64,000 bases of DNA from Panonychus citri (taxonomy: Eukaryota > Arthropoda > Arachnida > Trombidiformes > Tetranychidae), in NCBI RefSeq assembly GCF_014898815.1, contig NW_026515545.1, forward strand, positions 1,116,001 to 1,180,000, read 5' to 3'. Shown here piece after piece: positions 1 through 13,235 of this stretch. The position numbers and the translations under genes are program-made. Within the stretch, counting starts at the first letter, position 1. Every line of letters begins with the position of its first letter. The notes under the pieces are model-generated. The model made no database searches. It was not told the origin of the DNA and saw only the letters and a list, made by a program, of their open reading frames with translations.

Positions 1-159
1 TAATCATCTCATCTCATTCATCTTGATGATAACGATCATCATTAACAATAACAATGCCAATTAGTCATTAATAATCTATGATGATTAGAACAATTTACTC
101 TTTCTTTTTTCAGGGTTAGTCCATGAAACAACAGGTTCGATGTTCGAAAAATGTACAAA

Positions 160-162
<3 letters not shown>

Positions 163-210
<48 letters not shown>
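163..210. repeat. (CT)24 microsatellite
   Basis: Uninterrupted CT dinucleotide tract of about 48 bases, one of the longest in the window. Confidence 0.95.
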
Positions 211-213
<3 letters not shown>

Positions 214-300
214 CTTTTCAATTTCATTTTTCCTCCAACAGGTAAGTCTAATATCTCCCCTGAATCATCATAATTAACCCCATGAATTCTGGGAGGGAAG

Positions 301-323
301 GAGAGAGAGAGAGAGAGAGAGAG
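301..323. repeat. (GA)n microsatellite
   Basis: Uninterrupted GA tract of about 23 bases, in opposite sense to the CT tract 90 bases upstream; the two could pair in a transcript. Confidence 0.9.
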
Positions 324-669
324 TGTATGTGTACATGGGAGTGGGAGGATGAAGTAAATTAACCTGGAACCATTGTTTACCCGTATGCCTGAGTAAATAA
401 TAGTCACGATACATAAAAGGAAATCAGATTTAATAATCATTTTCATAATCATCATGATAAAAAGGAACTGAGTAGTTGGTTTAAGTTCGTAACGAACCTC
501 TAACAACGTAAATTATCATGAGCTGAGAGCGCAGAGGCTGTTGTATTGTTGTAATAACTCGTTGGCCCTGAGAGTTTTTTTCTCTTTCTTTCTCTTTATT
601 TTCAAGGTCGTATCATCATTCATAAGAAAGAGAGAGAGAGAGAGGGTTTACATGGAAAGATGAAGATGG

Positions 670-671
<2 letters not shown>

Positions 672-701
<30 letters not shown>
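672..701. repeat. (TC)n microsatellite
   Basis: Pure TC tract of about 28 bases, with a shorter GA tract just upstream near 630-644. Confidence 0.9.
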
Positions 702-703
<2 letters not shown>

Positions 704-3139
704 GAGAAATTCTGGTTCCATGGTTACTCAAAAATTCAGAGTTGATGAGCCATTACAACAATAAACAACAGAGAAAGAGAGATAAATGGGTGTGGTGAGC
801 ATGATACGAACTGAGTATGTGTATATTTGTATTCGTTAGAAGATGAGAATGAGAGAGGCAAAAAAAGAATTTCTTCTTTTTGATTATTCGTTATATTCAC
901 TTTTGTTTATTTCGTCTTCTCCTCCCTCCTTTATGATTTTCCTCCATGTTTATCGCCATCTTCATCTCAATCAGATTCTGATTATATAAGTCTATTGATG
1001 ATAATAACGATTCTAATATTACAAGAATATAATTATATTCATCATGGTGAATTTAATTCTGCATTTATATTCAATTCTAAGAAGATGAAACTTGTCCATA
1101 TAAAAATAATAACGATGAAGATGAAGATGAAGATGAAGATAAAGAAAATAATAATTCTGAGCAATGGTAATATAACCATTCAAGTTAATTATTCTTTACC
1201 CTTTTCTTTCAGGGGGAACAGATTAACGACCCTGTAACCTTGATTCTAACTTGAATTGAAACTCATAATTTTCTTTCTTTCATCATCATCATCATGACTT
1301 GTTCAATTTTACTGAATTTCTAACACCCAGCAACAGTTTTTTCATCTTACCTTTACAAGTCCATTTTCATAGAAACTTTTTTCTTCTTCTTTGTCTAAAT
1401 TTTCTGGTCTGTCTGGTTATCATCAACACAGAATTTTTCACCAAACTGACCTTGTCCATCTACTTCAATTCATCATGTAGTTGAATCATTTGCTCAGTTT
1501 AAGGAACCATGAAAATCTGAAGAAAGAGCAAGAAAAAAGTTCCATCTCAACTTTTAGAATTCATGAATTGTTCATGATTCTTTATTCAGATTATCAGGGG
1601 ATCCATTTGAATTCATAGGATTGGGAAATTGTTCTGATTTAATAATTGAACAACATCCGACAATTTAATCATCACCATTAGCTTATTAATCAATTTACAT
1701 TCACTCAATTATCTGTTAACATTCAGCATCGTTGTCACTTTAACAATTAAAATGATCGCTTTTGATTTGGTAACAATTAAACTTGATGGTGACAATTTAG
1801 AGACATTAGGTTAACCCTGTTAATTGTTATCCTTTGTTGTTGGTGTAATTAAGTGACAATTAACTCTAAACCCATCAGAGTTTTATTTTTCTTATGGTAT
1901 ATAACAATTAAGGGGAAAAAGTTTATTCAACAATCAACTAATTGTGTTTCTATTGTTCAAAACTAATATTTCAACTTTCAATTAACTTTTTCTCCAGGGA
2001 GAGACAAACAATTTATTGATTTTTCTTTAGTAATCAATTAAATCATTTACTATTATGAAATTAATTCCTAATTGTTGACCAATACATGTTGACAATTTAA
2101 CTTTTTATGATACTTTTGGTTGATTGTAAATTGTGATGATTGATTTTCAATGTCATGACCTTGCTAATAAATTGATCCATTGTTGGATCAATGATATCGA
2201 TTGGATAATCAATTAATCATCAATCCTGGTGATTAGTATTTATAATAATCATCATCATTAAGGTCTAATTATTTGCTCGACAATTTAAAATCATTTATTG
2301 TTTCAGTTATTGAATCAGTTAACCATCGTAATCAATTATTTCATAACAGTCAATCAGCTTTTTCAATCAAACAATTTAAATTGCTTGAGGGTTGGTTAAT
2401 TTAAAGCTTTGATTATTGATTAATCGCGTGTTAATCATATTATCAACTTTCAATTTACTAATTGTTGACCCTCTTCAAATCAAATCAATTGATTTAAATT
2501 TCATTCTAAGCTAATTATAAACAGCTAAATGTTTATTTTTCACAACTTAAAGTAAACTAAAGTAGCACAATTTACTTTTCATTTTTAGATCATCAAAAGA
2601 TACAAACAATTTATGTATCATTAATTAACAAGATTGACTATTAAATGATTTCTTCAAGTAATTAAAAGTTAATCAAGTTACGAATTCAAGTGTTGGTTTC
2701 GCCATCTGGTGAGTAGAAAAAAAACTTTTTCGATTGAAAAAAATTATCACTTTCACTTAATTGGACTTTAAGATTTTTGATCAAATGATAAATAACTTTA
2801 AGCTTTATAAGTGGCTCAACAATTGATTGTTGATTTAACTTAATTAGGAAGATGGAAAGTTAATCAATCTGAACAATTAGATTGGGTTTTAAAGATGAAC
2901 AAGTGTATCTATGGTGTTTCAGTTGATTGGACGATTTGTACTGTTGGAATGATTAATATTTGATTAGTTAATTGGTGATTAGACTTGAATGTGTAGAGAA
3001 AAAAAAATTTAATTCGAACAAAAAAAAAGAATAAAAGAAAGTTCTAAAATTAAACTAATAATTTTCGGAATTGTTTCCACAATTAGTTAAATATTACATT
3101 GAGAGTTAATCTTTTTATAAGTTCTAAGAGATTTACAAT

Positions 3140-5833
3140 TTATTCTGGATTGATTGTTGTTTGTTGATTGATAACTCGACCTTCAGTGGTCATTATTGCT
3201 TTAGTTTCTTCCAAGGTGAATGTTAATCTTAATCCAGTGGTTGACATTTGTTTTTCATAAAATTCATCGAAAATCTCATTCTGCCCAGGAGTAAAGTGAC
3301 TCATCCAATCACCAATTCTACCTGATCTCATGAAATTACTAAGCTGATTATCAAAAAGACCCTTGACCGGAACTTGTGATCTGTTGACCGCTTTGTTACG
3401 TTTCATGTTATTAAATGAACAATGATTGATAATCTTTGGTATCATCTCCTCTTTTACCGGTTTACCAAGAAATTCACCAATTAGCTTGACCATTTTTGTT
3501 AAATCCTAAAAAGATTAGATTAGATTAAAGAAAAACGAATTAAATAAAATGACCAATTCTTAAACTTTATCTGTACTTTTCTCTTTGTCATGATAAACTG
3601 ACCGTTTGCATTTCTTCATATGAAATGGCCAGAATTTTATCTGGATGTTTCTTTGCTTGTTCCCACCAAGCTTTCGTATGGTCAAACCATGATCCATACA
3701 CAAGGTGACCTTGAAGATAACAATCGAAAAACTTATTCCAAGGATGCCGTTTACACCCTAGAAATCCAGCAGTCTCATGGAAATGATAATACGAAACCAA
3801 TTGATCTTTAGGATTCCTTAGAACCAGAATAACCTGAGTAAATATTAGGAAAAACATGATAGAAAAACAGAAAATTAGAACTCAGTTTGTCTGAACTTTT
3901 TTTTTCATCTTCATCTCTTTTGGTACAATCATATCATGGAAATAAAAAAAAAATTGGTCGAACTCAAAATAAATGTAGTCTATTAGATTAACGTAATAAG
4001 AATATTAAAAATCGATAACAGTTCTGGTGATAAGGTTTCGACAGAAAAAAAAAGTTCATCGAGTTTCAATGAGATTCTTGACCTTTTAACATTTTCATTG
4101 AAATTTATCATTTGGAAACGATAACAACAAATAATCAGTTGTTATCGTTCAGGTGAAAGTTTTTCCCTGAAAATAAAAACCAATATTCAATCAATAGAAT
4201 CTTAATAAACTGTCCTTTGGAATTACAATTAGTAATCTTTGTTAATCAGCCAAGCAATTAAATCCTAATGGTAATAATCAAAGCAATCATCAGCTAATTA
4301 CTTTTCTAATTGGTTGATTAAATTGTGTGTCCGGTTTTGATAAATTTGCTTACAAACATTTAGATTATCATGGTTGATGATGTTAATCAAATTGCTATTG
4401 ATTAATTAAAGCGTCATTAAATTGTTAATGGAAAACCTCACGTTTGTGATTTGATTAACATGATCATTAAAATTATACAACATCGTTAATTGTATTAGAT
4501 CAAATTTCAGTGGAAACTAATCAACAAATAAAAATAATCAACCTAATCCAGTGTAGGTGAACTGGATCAATACTAATTGTTAACAATTAACAATTTTCTC
4601 ATAGGTGACCAATTAAATGACTAAATAAATCATTGGAATGATTTGGTTTCAATAAAATTAATTAAATCAATCTTGCTGATTACAATTACTACACTAGAAA
4701 AGACTGTGATTAAATTATAATCACACCAATTAAAACAATCAAAGGTAAAATCTAATCAAACAATAGTATTAATTGTAACTAGATCATAATCATATAAACC
4801 TAACAATTAACAATCAAATTGTACAATTGTTCAAATCACACGTTCATCAAACTTAATTAAGTTTTTGTTTTCTTAATAAAAGTTACAAATTGAATTAAAT
4901 TAACTTTTCTATCATTAATTAAAATATTATTCAAATGATTACAATTGTTTAATCATTAAATGAACAATTAAAATGAAAATACTTATATTACTTTTAATTA
5001 TTGTAAATAGTTAATGAGTCATAATAAAAATAAATCAATTAACTAATCCACTTAATCATCATCAGATACTAATTGCTAAAGTCAAGAATCATAATAACAT
5101 GAAGGTAAAATAATAATAATAATAAATTGTAAACAACAATTTAAACTGAGATATTAGTTAATTATATGTAATTAATTGTTTCTCCTTTCTATTAAATTTC
5201 CGTAAGGAATTGGCAAGAAAATTGATCAGTAATTATAGTTGATCAGTTGACAGAGTTAATTCAGCTTACCTTACAATTAAGATTTCTTAATTGTTTGGGA
5301 CAGTATTGATATGGAAGGTGAGTTGCCAGTAACCTTGGCGAGGGAATTGATGAGATAACGGACTCATGACGAAATGGAGCACCAACTTCGAGGTGAACAA
5401 CCCGTTCATGTAGATCAATGGACAGAAAATCGGGATCAGCTTCGGAAATGATGCAACTTAGAACCTCTTCCGTCCAAGTTGTTCCCGATCTCGGATAGGA
5501 AATAAGGAAAACATCATCCGATCGAAGTGGAAACTCCTCCAGGTTAGACAAAAATTTAGGTGATACCATGTAACCCTGAAGTAATAATCCTCGATACATT
5601 TTAGCCTGTGGTATGGTTGACATATAATATTGCCGAAGGGGATCTTTAATATCCTCAAGAGCATCTTTAACCTTGGAAACTGAATCGTTGTTCTTATATG
5701 GATCAGTAAAATTGGTCCATATATTGGCCACTTCCTCTGTGAGTAAAAATTTACCTATTGGATTAGTGTACAAAAAAGGAAGTGAAACTTTTTTAACATA
5801 AGTATTCAGTCCTCGTGATTTGGTCATTTTCAT
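3140..5833 (-). CDS. cytosolic-type sulfotransferase (SULT family)
   Basis: Transfers sulfonate from PAPS to small hydroxylated acceptors; soluble family, often in hormone or xenobiotic conjugation. Exons on the minus strand: 5833-5270, 3833-3603 and 3505-3140, all joined in phase 0 (donor AAG|GTAAGC, acceptor CTCAG; donor ACG|GTCAGT, acceptor TTTAG), giving 386 residues. Visible motifs: 5'-phosphosulfate loop YPRSGTTW at about 113-120; THLP with the catalytic-type His at about 172; 3'-phosphate loop RNPKDQLVSYYHF at about 194-206; C-terminal RSGRIGDW near 325-332 where the family usually has RKGxxGDW. The N-terminus is about 65 residues longer than a typical 290-300 residue SULT. Lys is replaced by Arg in the first loop and the second residue of RKG is Ser, so PAPS affinity may be altered. 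ATG 5833 has a second ATG two codons on and follows TTTTAG, so an upstream non-coding exon is possible. Substrate cannot be told. Confidence 0.88.
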
Positions 5834-8365
5834 CTAAAACGGTTGGTCAAACTCGTAACAATGTCCAGTAAATCTTTCTCTCAGTTTCTCTTTAATATTT
5901 TATGGAGAATAATTTTCCTCCGATTCTCAAAAGTAAATTACTTTCGTCCTTGCGTTTGACAATATCACTGATGGATTAGTGTGGTCACTAGAGAGATTAG
6001 GATTTTCTCAGAGTTCTTGGAGTTAGTTTTATTATTATTTTCGTTTTCTTGTTTACTTAAACTTAGTGATTGAATTTATATTAGTAAAGAGATATTTTTT
6101 ATTACTGTGTATACATCAGAGAGAGAGAGAGAGAGAGAATCGTTCACTTCTCCATGAACATTTCTGTTAATCTACTGAGAATTGGAACTTTTTTCAGGTA
6201 ACTTTCCTCAGAGTCTAATTTTTTTTCCTTTTCCTGTAGATTCAACCAGTGAAAATAAGAGCTTGAGTGAGAGCGAGAGAGAAATACAAAAGGAGATTAC
6301 AACTCGAATCAATTTAATCTGATTTTTATATTGTACTTTTGTAATTCAGAAATGGTTAGCTTGTAATCAGTGATAATGATTAACTAATTTGTATTAATTG
6401 ATTTCAATTGAATTCAGTTGAATTGATGAAAATTTCAGATACACAAATTCACTGAGGTAACACAGACAATGGATTGTTAATTAGTTGACTGTTGATGGTT
6501 TGACGAGACACAAAATTTGATCATATGTTAGATGTCACAATAAATTTTTAATCACTTAATCACTGGAATAGACAATCAATAGATTGTAATTAACTTTTCA
6601 ACTTGTAAACAAAATTTTTCATTCAGATCATAAACTAATTGGAAATTGTTTTCAACTTTGATTATAATAATTGTTACTTTTAGATGATTTTCTTTCAAGC
6701 TATTAATTGTTGTAGGTTTAGCAATTAACCATTGTGACGATGATGATGACGATGATGATGGAAACTTAATTCAAACTAATAACAATTAAATCATCAGAGT
6801 AATAATAATAATCAGCTTTTGGTTTGATAAGAGTAATCAGTTGAGGGAGAAACCAGAATTGGTTGATTAGATTTATTATTTTAATTTGATTTGATTGCAA
6901 CAGGATTACCTGGTAACGGTTGATTAGCTGATAATCACCAACAACTTAATCATCAACATAAATATCAACCTGATTTAAATACATAAATATTAACAAAATT
7001 GTAACCATTGGAATCAATTTGATTTACTAATTTCCAGTTAATCTAAATATCATTTATCTGTTCAAGTTGATTTACTTTGAAATCAAAATGAAAACATCAA
7101 ACTCAAAGTCTCATTTTAGTTAATCAATTAAAAAGATTCAATACTCTTAATTGTTCACAGTCAAAGTCTTTTGTAATAATCAATTTAGTGCTTTGTTTGA
7201 ACAGTTAAATTGTTGATAAAATTAAATTCTCGTTCGTTGATTGTTGTTTTTGGTATAACAATTTCCTTTTCCATGTAAATTGTTACTACGATTGTCAACA
7301 GCTAAAGTGTATTCAAGTGTAGATCGAGGATTCTGGGCTTAGCTTTTTGAGTGAAAATCAATAGAAAAAAATAATAAGTTGATAAAGATGATTAACTTGA
7401 ATGAGTTAGATGGTTGATAATTATGATCAACTATTATTAATGATGATAATTTGGACGAAAAAATTGATTGTTGACATGATTAAAATATCGGAGAGAATTT
7501 TTTTTAATCATTAATAACAAGTATGAGTAGAAACTTTCGTATCGAAACTTTGATGACTCGAATTCATTTTCATTCATCAACAATATCAGAATTTTGAAAT
7601 TTTCGTCTGATAATAATGAACTTTTCTTAAAATGTATTGATACCTTTGGTCAGGAAGATGAGTATTATGGATTCTCTCTGTCCAATCATTTTGTGGCAAT
7701 TTTGATAATCCGATGCTAAGAGATATTAAGCTGGTTTTATTAGAATTCCTTATGAATGAATGCTCATGTTGAGCTATTTTTAGTATATTTTCAGAGTCCT
7801 TTTATTATTAATATTAATAGTTTAGTGATAATCTTTTTTTCAAAATTATTCACATCTTAATTATTAACGAAGACATCATCAAATGATAGATTGGTTGATA
7901 ATTTAAACGATAACTTTGGTTCTTAGAAATTGATATTATATTTGATTGTATTAAGATACTTTATTGGCTTTGATTGTGCTAATTAACGGAATGATTTTTA
8001 TTATAATCAATTAAATTGTCAAGGTTGATGGTTAATTAAATTGTTTATCGTGATAAAACAGTTTCTTTAATGTCTATTTTAATTGAGATCTAAATTAAAA
8101 ATTATCTAGATAATTGTTATGGTTGACGTTTAATAGACAAAATAATTTCAGATGATGAAGATAATTAAGAGATAACTACTTGTAACTGTACTTAATAAAT
8201 CAAATTACATGTACAAGTTGATCCAATCAAAGTGATGATTAATTATCCTCACGTTAATTGTAACAATTAGAGGATTTATCGAAATGAGTGGTGGGGAAAA
8301 GAGAATCGGCAACGTGGAAATTTCTTTCATATTCTTCTTTCAGATAATTGTACTGGTTAACATAC
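5834..8365. other. gene-free AT-rich stretch
   Basis: No coding region seen. A short GA tract lies near 6118-6138; the rest is AT-rich DNA with CAATTAA-like words and scattered GAT repeats (near 6740-6760). It separates the sulfotransferase from the LYST-like fragment. Confidence 0.55.
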
Positions 8366-8600
8366 ATACAGCCAAAGACTTTGAGTTTGCAACCACTTTC
8401 TAAATCATTCACGCAGTTGAATATAATCAATGAGAGATACAGTTAACCCAAAGATATGATGATAAGTCTGTCCACTAATTTAAGTGGTGTAGTCTTAAAA
8501 TGGTCAACTGATTAGATATCAAAAGTTATCTTGATTTGATTATCATTAACTGCGTGAATGATTTAAAAAGTGGTTGCAAACTCAAAGTCTTTGGCTGTAT
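8366..8600. repeat. 53-bp near-perfect inverted repeat made from the end of the LYST-like fragment
   Basis: Bases 8366-8418 are the reverse complement of 8548-8600 with one mismatch (C at 8400 against T in the copy) and about 129 bases between. The right arm is the last recognisable part of the minus-strand LYST-like reading frame, so the left arm carries the same segment in the opposite direction. A transcript through both arms could fold into a 53-bp hairpin. Confidence 0.93.
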
Positions 8601-9649
8601 AATGTACTCTTCCTTTGATTGTGTTGAAATAGCCATTGGTCGAGAAAGATTTCGAAATGAGGCTGGAACCTTTAAGTTGACTACATCAGACTCATAATCA
8701 GCCAAAATAAACGGGAAAACGGGATATTGATCATCCTCCTTTTTGTCCAAATACTTAGTTCTCTGTCGAGGTTTTTCAGGCGAGTCACAGAAAAATTTAC
8801 TAGGAATATCAAGATGACATCGGCGAAGACGTCGACGGACTCTCATCGGACCTTCAGTCGGATCAAGTTCCCAAGAGTGTAAGTAAGAATCTGGACAATA
8901 CCAAACGGCTCTTTCATGGGTGAACATTTCAATCAACGATTTCCAATCTTTATGAATAGAATATCTTTCAGAGGAAAGATACTTCAAATGATTGATGAAC
9001 ACTTTACGCTCTTGGTTTTGAGCTTCAACGGCATCACGAGTTATACCTTGAGCGTTTTCAATTACCTTATGAGATAAGGAACGAAGTCGCCCAAGAGAAA
9101 CATCATCTTGTTGACTGTTGATTAAAGCATTTTTCTCACGATTCTATTCGGCAAACCATTCACCGATCTCACGTTTGGAAAATTCTGTGGTCAACATTCG
9201 CTTATTAGGATTGTTACCGATGGGATTAATTCGAAGAAGATCACGAACTAGTTCGGTACTTTCATTGTCTTCACATGAGATGAGCAGATCTTTTAGGAAC
9301 GATTCCAGTAAAGTGGCAAATCGATTATTAACCCTAAGCAGAAGGGACAAATTTTCGGCATTCGTTTTCAGAAAAGAGACATAATAAAGTCTCTCCGAAG
9401 TTGCTTGTAACGGTGAAAGTAGAAACAAGATGAGTCGGTATAGTTCATATCGAATGGCCTCTTTCGATGTTCCCATGAAACTGTTCAAAATTGATCGACG
9501 TCGTTTACTAGCCGGTCCTTTCTTATTTAAATCTAGAACTTGAAATATACGATTCGGGAAAATATGCCGTTTTGACTATTTCGAAGTGCCAATTGATTGT
9601 AAAAAATGTCCGTTTGAATTTGAAGAAACTGCAATTCATTATAAAAGAT
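8526..9649 (-). pseudogene. LYST: decayed fragment of a LYST-like BEACH-family protein
   Basis: LYST proteins are very large cytoplasmic regulators of lysosome-related organelle size. The fragment reads downwards from about 9649. It includes QNQERK, THERAVWY and WELDPTEGP followed by an Arg-rich stretch, the segment that precedes the PH-like and BEACH domains in LYST (Drosophila mauve); related BEACH proteins share parts of it, so LYST is the best but not the only reading. The frame is broken twice. One missing T in the run near 9541-9548 would join the upstream frame to the downstream one. An in-frame TAG at 9146-9144 sits between EWFAE and NREKN, in otherwise continuous frame. The PH-like and BEACH domains are absent: the frame runs into unrelated sequence after about 8548. 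No further LYST exons are seen nearby. I read it as a partial duplicate; the frameshift alone could be an assembly error, but the stop and truncation are not explained that way. Confidence 0.75.
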
Positions 9650-12600
9650 TTAAGAAGCTAATCTGTTTACCTCGAGGGTTAACCGATTTATTTTAAATGA
9701 ACAAATAATTCAAGTCAAAATGACTATATCATTTATTTATCTTGACGACTATTCATGAAAACGGTCATTATCTAGTTTCCAACCTCAAGCTGCTACTTCT
9801 CTTTCTGAACTGACCTTATTAACCTTAATCCCAATGGTTATTTATGATTAATCTTAATGCAATAGTAAAGATTTTCTAATGGATTTCAACCTGATATATT
9901 ATTAACAGTGGCACATATGTGGGCTTATCAATGCTTATATATTGCAAAATCTAAATATACATGTCAGAATAATCATGAAGTCATGAGGATGAATAGCAAC
10001 CTTAATTAACGATCATTATCCTGAATAACATGTTGATTTAACAATCTTTTGTTTTGTTAATTAACCACATCTAAAGTAATACGAGAGGATGAAACTCTCA
10101 GTAAAAATCAGGTGAATTTATATAATTATCAACATTATAAATTCGGAATCTCAGTCTATTGAAACTTTGCTCTCTAATGATAAACCTAATAACAATCCCA
10201 TCATGTTGATTAAAAAGCTTGAATGTTATCATAATGAAACTAATTATTTCCGATAAGGGATAGAATAGAAAACTCTGGAATCCCCTGTAGTTTAATATGA
10301 GTTTCAATTAAACCAAAGAAACAAGGAGATCACTTTTACAATGGTCAAAAAATTGAAATTATCTTGACCATTATTACCTTGGTTTATCATTATTATTATT
10401 ATTACAACCTCTATTCATCAGCTGAGTTAAAACTTTTCTCATTATCAACATGACATGAGAAAGAGTTGAGCAATCATTTGATTAATAATTACAACTGATA
10501 ACTTTTAATTTACAAATCAAATGAAATATGATAATTAAACATGAATATGAGGTTGATCATATTCTTGTATCTATTATAATAATTAAGTTTATTAATAAAC
10601 ATGTTTATCATGAAAGAGGTGATGTTTTGATTTTCTCCTTTGATTGAGGAAAAAAAAAGTTCATCTGATGAACTTTTGATATTTTCAAGTTGATTATTCT
10701 TTTTACCATATCTTGTTTATCTGAAGTTTTTTTTTACATGAGAATCATGATATAAACTGGGAATTTTGAGAAGGAATCACTTGGAAGTTTAATATGATAG
10801 GGATGAAACGAGAGATTCCTAATGAATTTTATCATTAGAAAAAAACGAAGAGAATATAAAAAAGTTTTTCTTTTTCTTGTTCTCTTGTTCTCTTGTTTTC
10901 TTTTTTTTTTGCTTGTTTTTTTTTCTGATTGTTATCATTCCATCCTAGTGATTCTGAATTAGTTCCTTATTGATAATGTATATACGATTTTCATCATGAA
11001 TACACACAAAAATAGTGATGAAAAGGTAGCAAAGGAAAAGAAATATGAAGAAAAGGTGAATAAAGAGATAGATTTTGAAATGAAAGAAAGAATCAAGAAT
11101 ATGAATAGAATGGAGAAGATGTAAGATAGGAAATGGAAGATAATCATTCGGAATAAAAAGAAAGAATCAAATTGATAATAAAACAAAAAGAAAAAAGAAA
11201 CAAAGGAAAAAAGAATCAGAATCAGAATGAGAAAAGAAATATGAATGTGGAGAGTGAATGAGTGAATATTCACCTAGACAAATACCTCTGAGAATATGAA
11301 TACTTAAGTGAAAGAGAATTGGAGATTTATCATGAAGAGAAAAGAGCTTACAAATACAAGGAGATAATAAGATGATAACTTGTCTTTTTCTTTTCTCATT
11401 TTCGTTTTATCATATTTGCTACTTTCGAATCACATATTTAAACAGAATCGAAAATATTAATATGAAGGTTTCAAATTCTCTAATTTATTTTCGTTCCATA
11501 AGAGAAAAAAACGATGAAAATATTTTCGATGCATCGAAAATTGAATATAAAGGGAATAAATTGTGGAGAAACATTGATGTATTACTATTAGTTGTTGTTG
11601 ACTGGAAATCGAAAACATGATTTATTTAGTTACTAAAAGATCAATGAGATAATATTATTTTTATTGTAAGTGTCAAGGAGATGATAAAATGATTAGAAGA
11701 TGAGGAAATGATATCTATTATTTGGATGGATAATAATATAAGAAGCATGATAATCATGAAGATAAACAGAGGCATAGTGAAGAAAGGTAGACAAGGTAAA
11801 GGAAAATGATGAACAAATGAAAAAGAAAAACTGATTTTCTCATCTTCATCTTCATCTTATCTTCCATATTCATCTTTTCCTCTCTCTCTTTGGGATATAA
11901 TAATGCTGGTAAAAGAAAGTTCAATTCTCTATCCTCAAGTAGCTCTTTTCATTTTCCTCAAGATCTTGGATGATATTTGTAAACGTTTCCATTTACTCTT
12001 CGTTGACATGAACGAAATTTTCGAGCTGCGGAAATCGTTCTCAATGTCAACTTTACTTGTTCTTCGTTCTTTTCATGTTTCCACCTCTCACCTTTCTAAT
12101 CAACACCTTCAAGGTACATCTCCATCTGATTCCATGGGTGATGTTTTCTTTTCATGTGGAAGTGAAAAGTTCAATGAATAAATAATATAACTTATTTTTC
12201 ATTCGTTTACATATGAAAAAAACTTTTATCTTCTTATCATCTCTTTTACTTACTTTGATTTCTTATTAATTTTCTCGTCTTGAAATCTTACGATCTAAAT
12301 ATGTTACTCTTTTATCTTTCTATCATTTATAATCCGATGGATTAAAGTTTCTACTTAATTTTCTTTATCTACTCATGTGAAAGAAAACATTCAGTTTTGT
12401 TTCTCTTTTTTTCCTTCTTACATGAGTTCCATTCACCTTTTTCTTTACCATGAAATAATCATCATTGTGTGTATAAAATTTAACTTATTCCATCTAATAC
12501 TTAATTTTATCTTCTTTTTTTTTCTTCCAGCATCGTTCAAGTATATTGAATAAATGGATATTCCAAAAGCTCACATGCCCTGTTGCTTCAACTCTCTAAT

Positions 12601-13235
12601 CAACTCACTCAGATCTCCATCTATCATCTTTCTCCATCCCTACTCGCTCATCTCCAGCATCCTCAGCTCTCCCCTTCTCTCTCTCTCTGCTCACTTACCT
12701 CAAATTCTCATACTAAAGTCCTCGCTTTTTCGAATGCTCGAGACGAACTTTTTTATCAGTATCATCATCATTATCTCTCTCTCTCTCTCCCAAATACTTT
12801 TATAAGTTGTTATCCATTCCAGAAAATGTTCAAGGTATTGTTACCTTCACCATTGGTAAAAAAAGAAAACTCGACAGCGAAAAGATTAAATTGAAAAGTG
12901 ACAAAAAATATTCCATGTAAAATGTTTACACCTTCTGAAAATTTTCAATGGATCATTTGTTTCCACCATAGTATTTTTTTACTTCATTCAAAAAATATTC
13001 ACCAAACTTTGATAATATTTTTTGCTCATTAATCATTTCAACTAATCAACAGTATCAAAAAAAAAAGACAATCAATTGATAATAGATTAGTAAACAACAT
13101 CACAGGATTTACAATTTGTGATCAATTTAATGTTAATTAGTGTTCACTTGTAATCCAACATATTCCAATTAATGTGATTCTGTTAATTAGTTTTTTTTCT
13201 CGTCCTTTAATTATCATTACTAATCTCTCATCATC
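9650..13235. other. gene-free stretch
   Basis: No gene I can support. Open frames at 10959-11273 (minus), 11903-12181 (plus) and 12554-12894 (plus) are Phe/Ser/Ile-rich translations of AT-rich or TC-rich DNA without recognisable motifs. It contains the 5' flank of the GPCR gene. Confidence 0.5.

Larger units (their letters stand above)
1..3139. other. gene-free stretch, microsatellites then AT-rich DNA
   Basis: I see no supportable gene. The first 0.9 kb holds several (CT)n and (GA)n tracts. From about 1.6 kb the sequence becomes AT-rich, with very many CAATTAA/TTAATTG-like words and no long open frame. Short open frames here translate to low-complexity Ser/Leu, Arg/Glu or Ile-rich strings that follow the repeats. 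Confidence 0.6.

Noticed and set aside
8526..9488. Two separate small genes on the minus strand
   Set aside because: They are one frame interrupted by a single TAG at 9146-9144, and together match one contiguous LYST-like segment.
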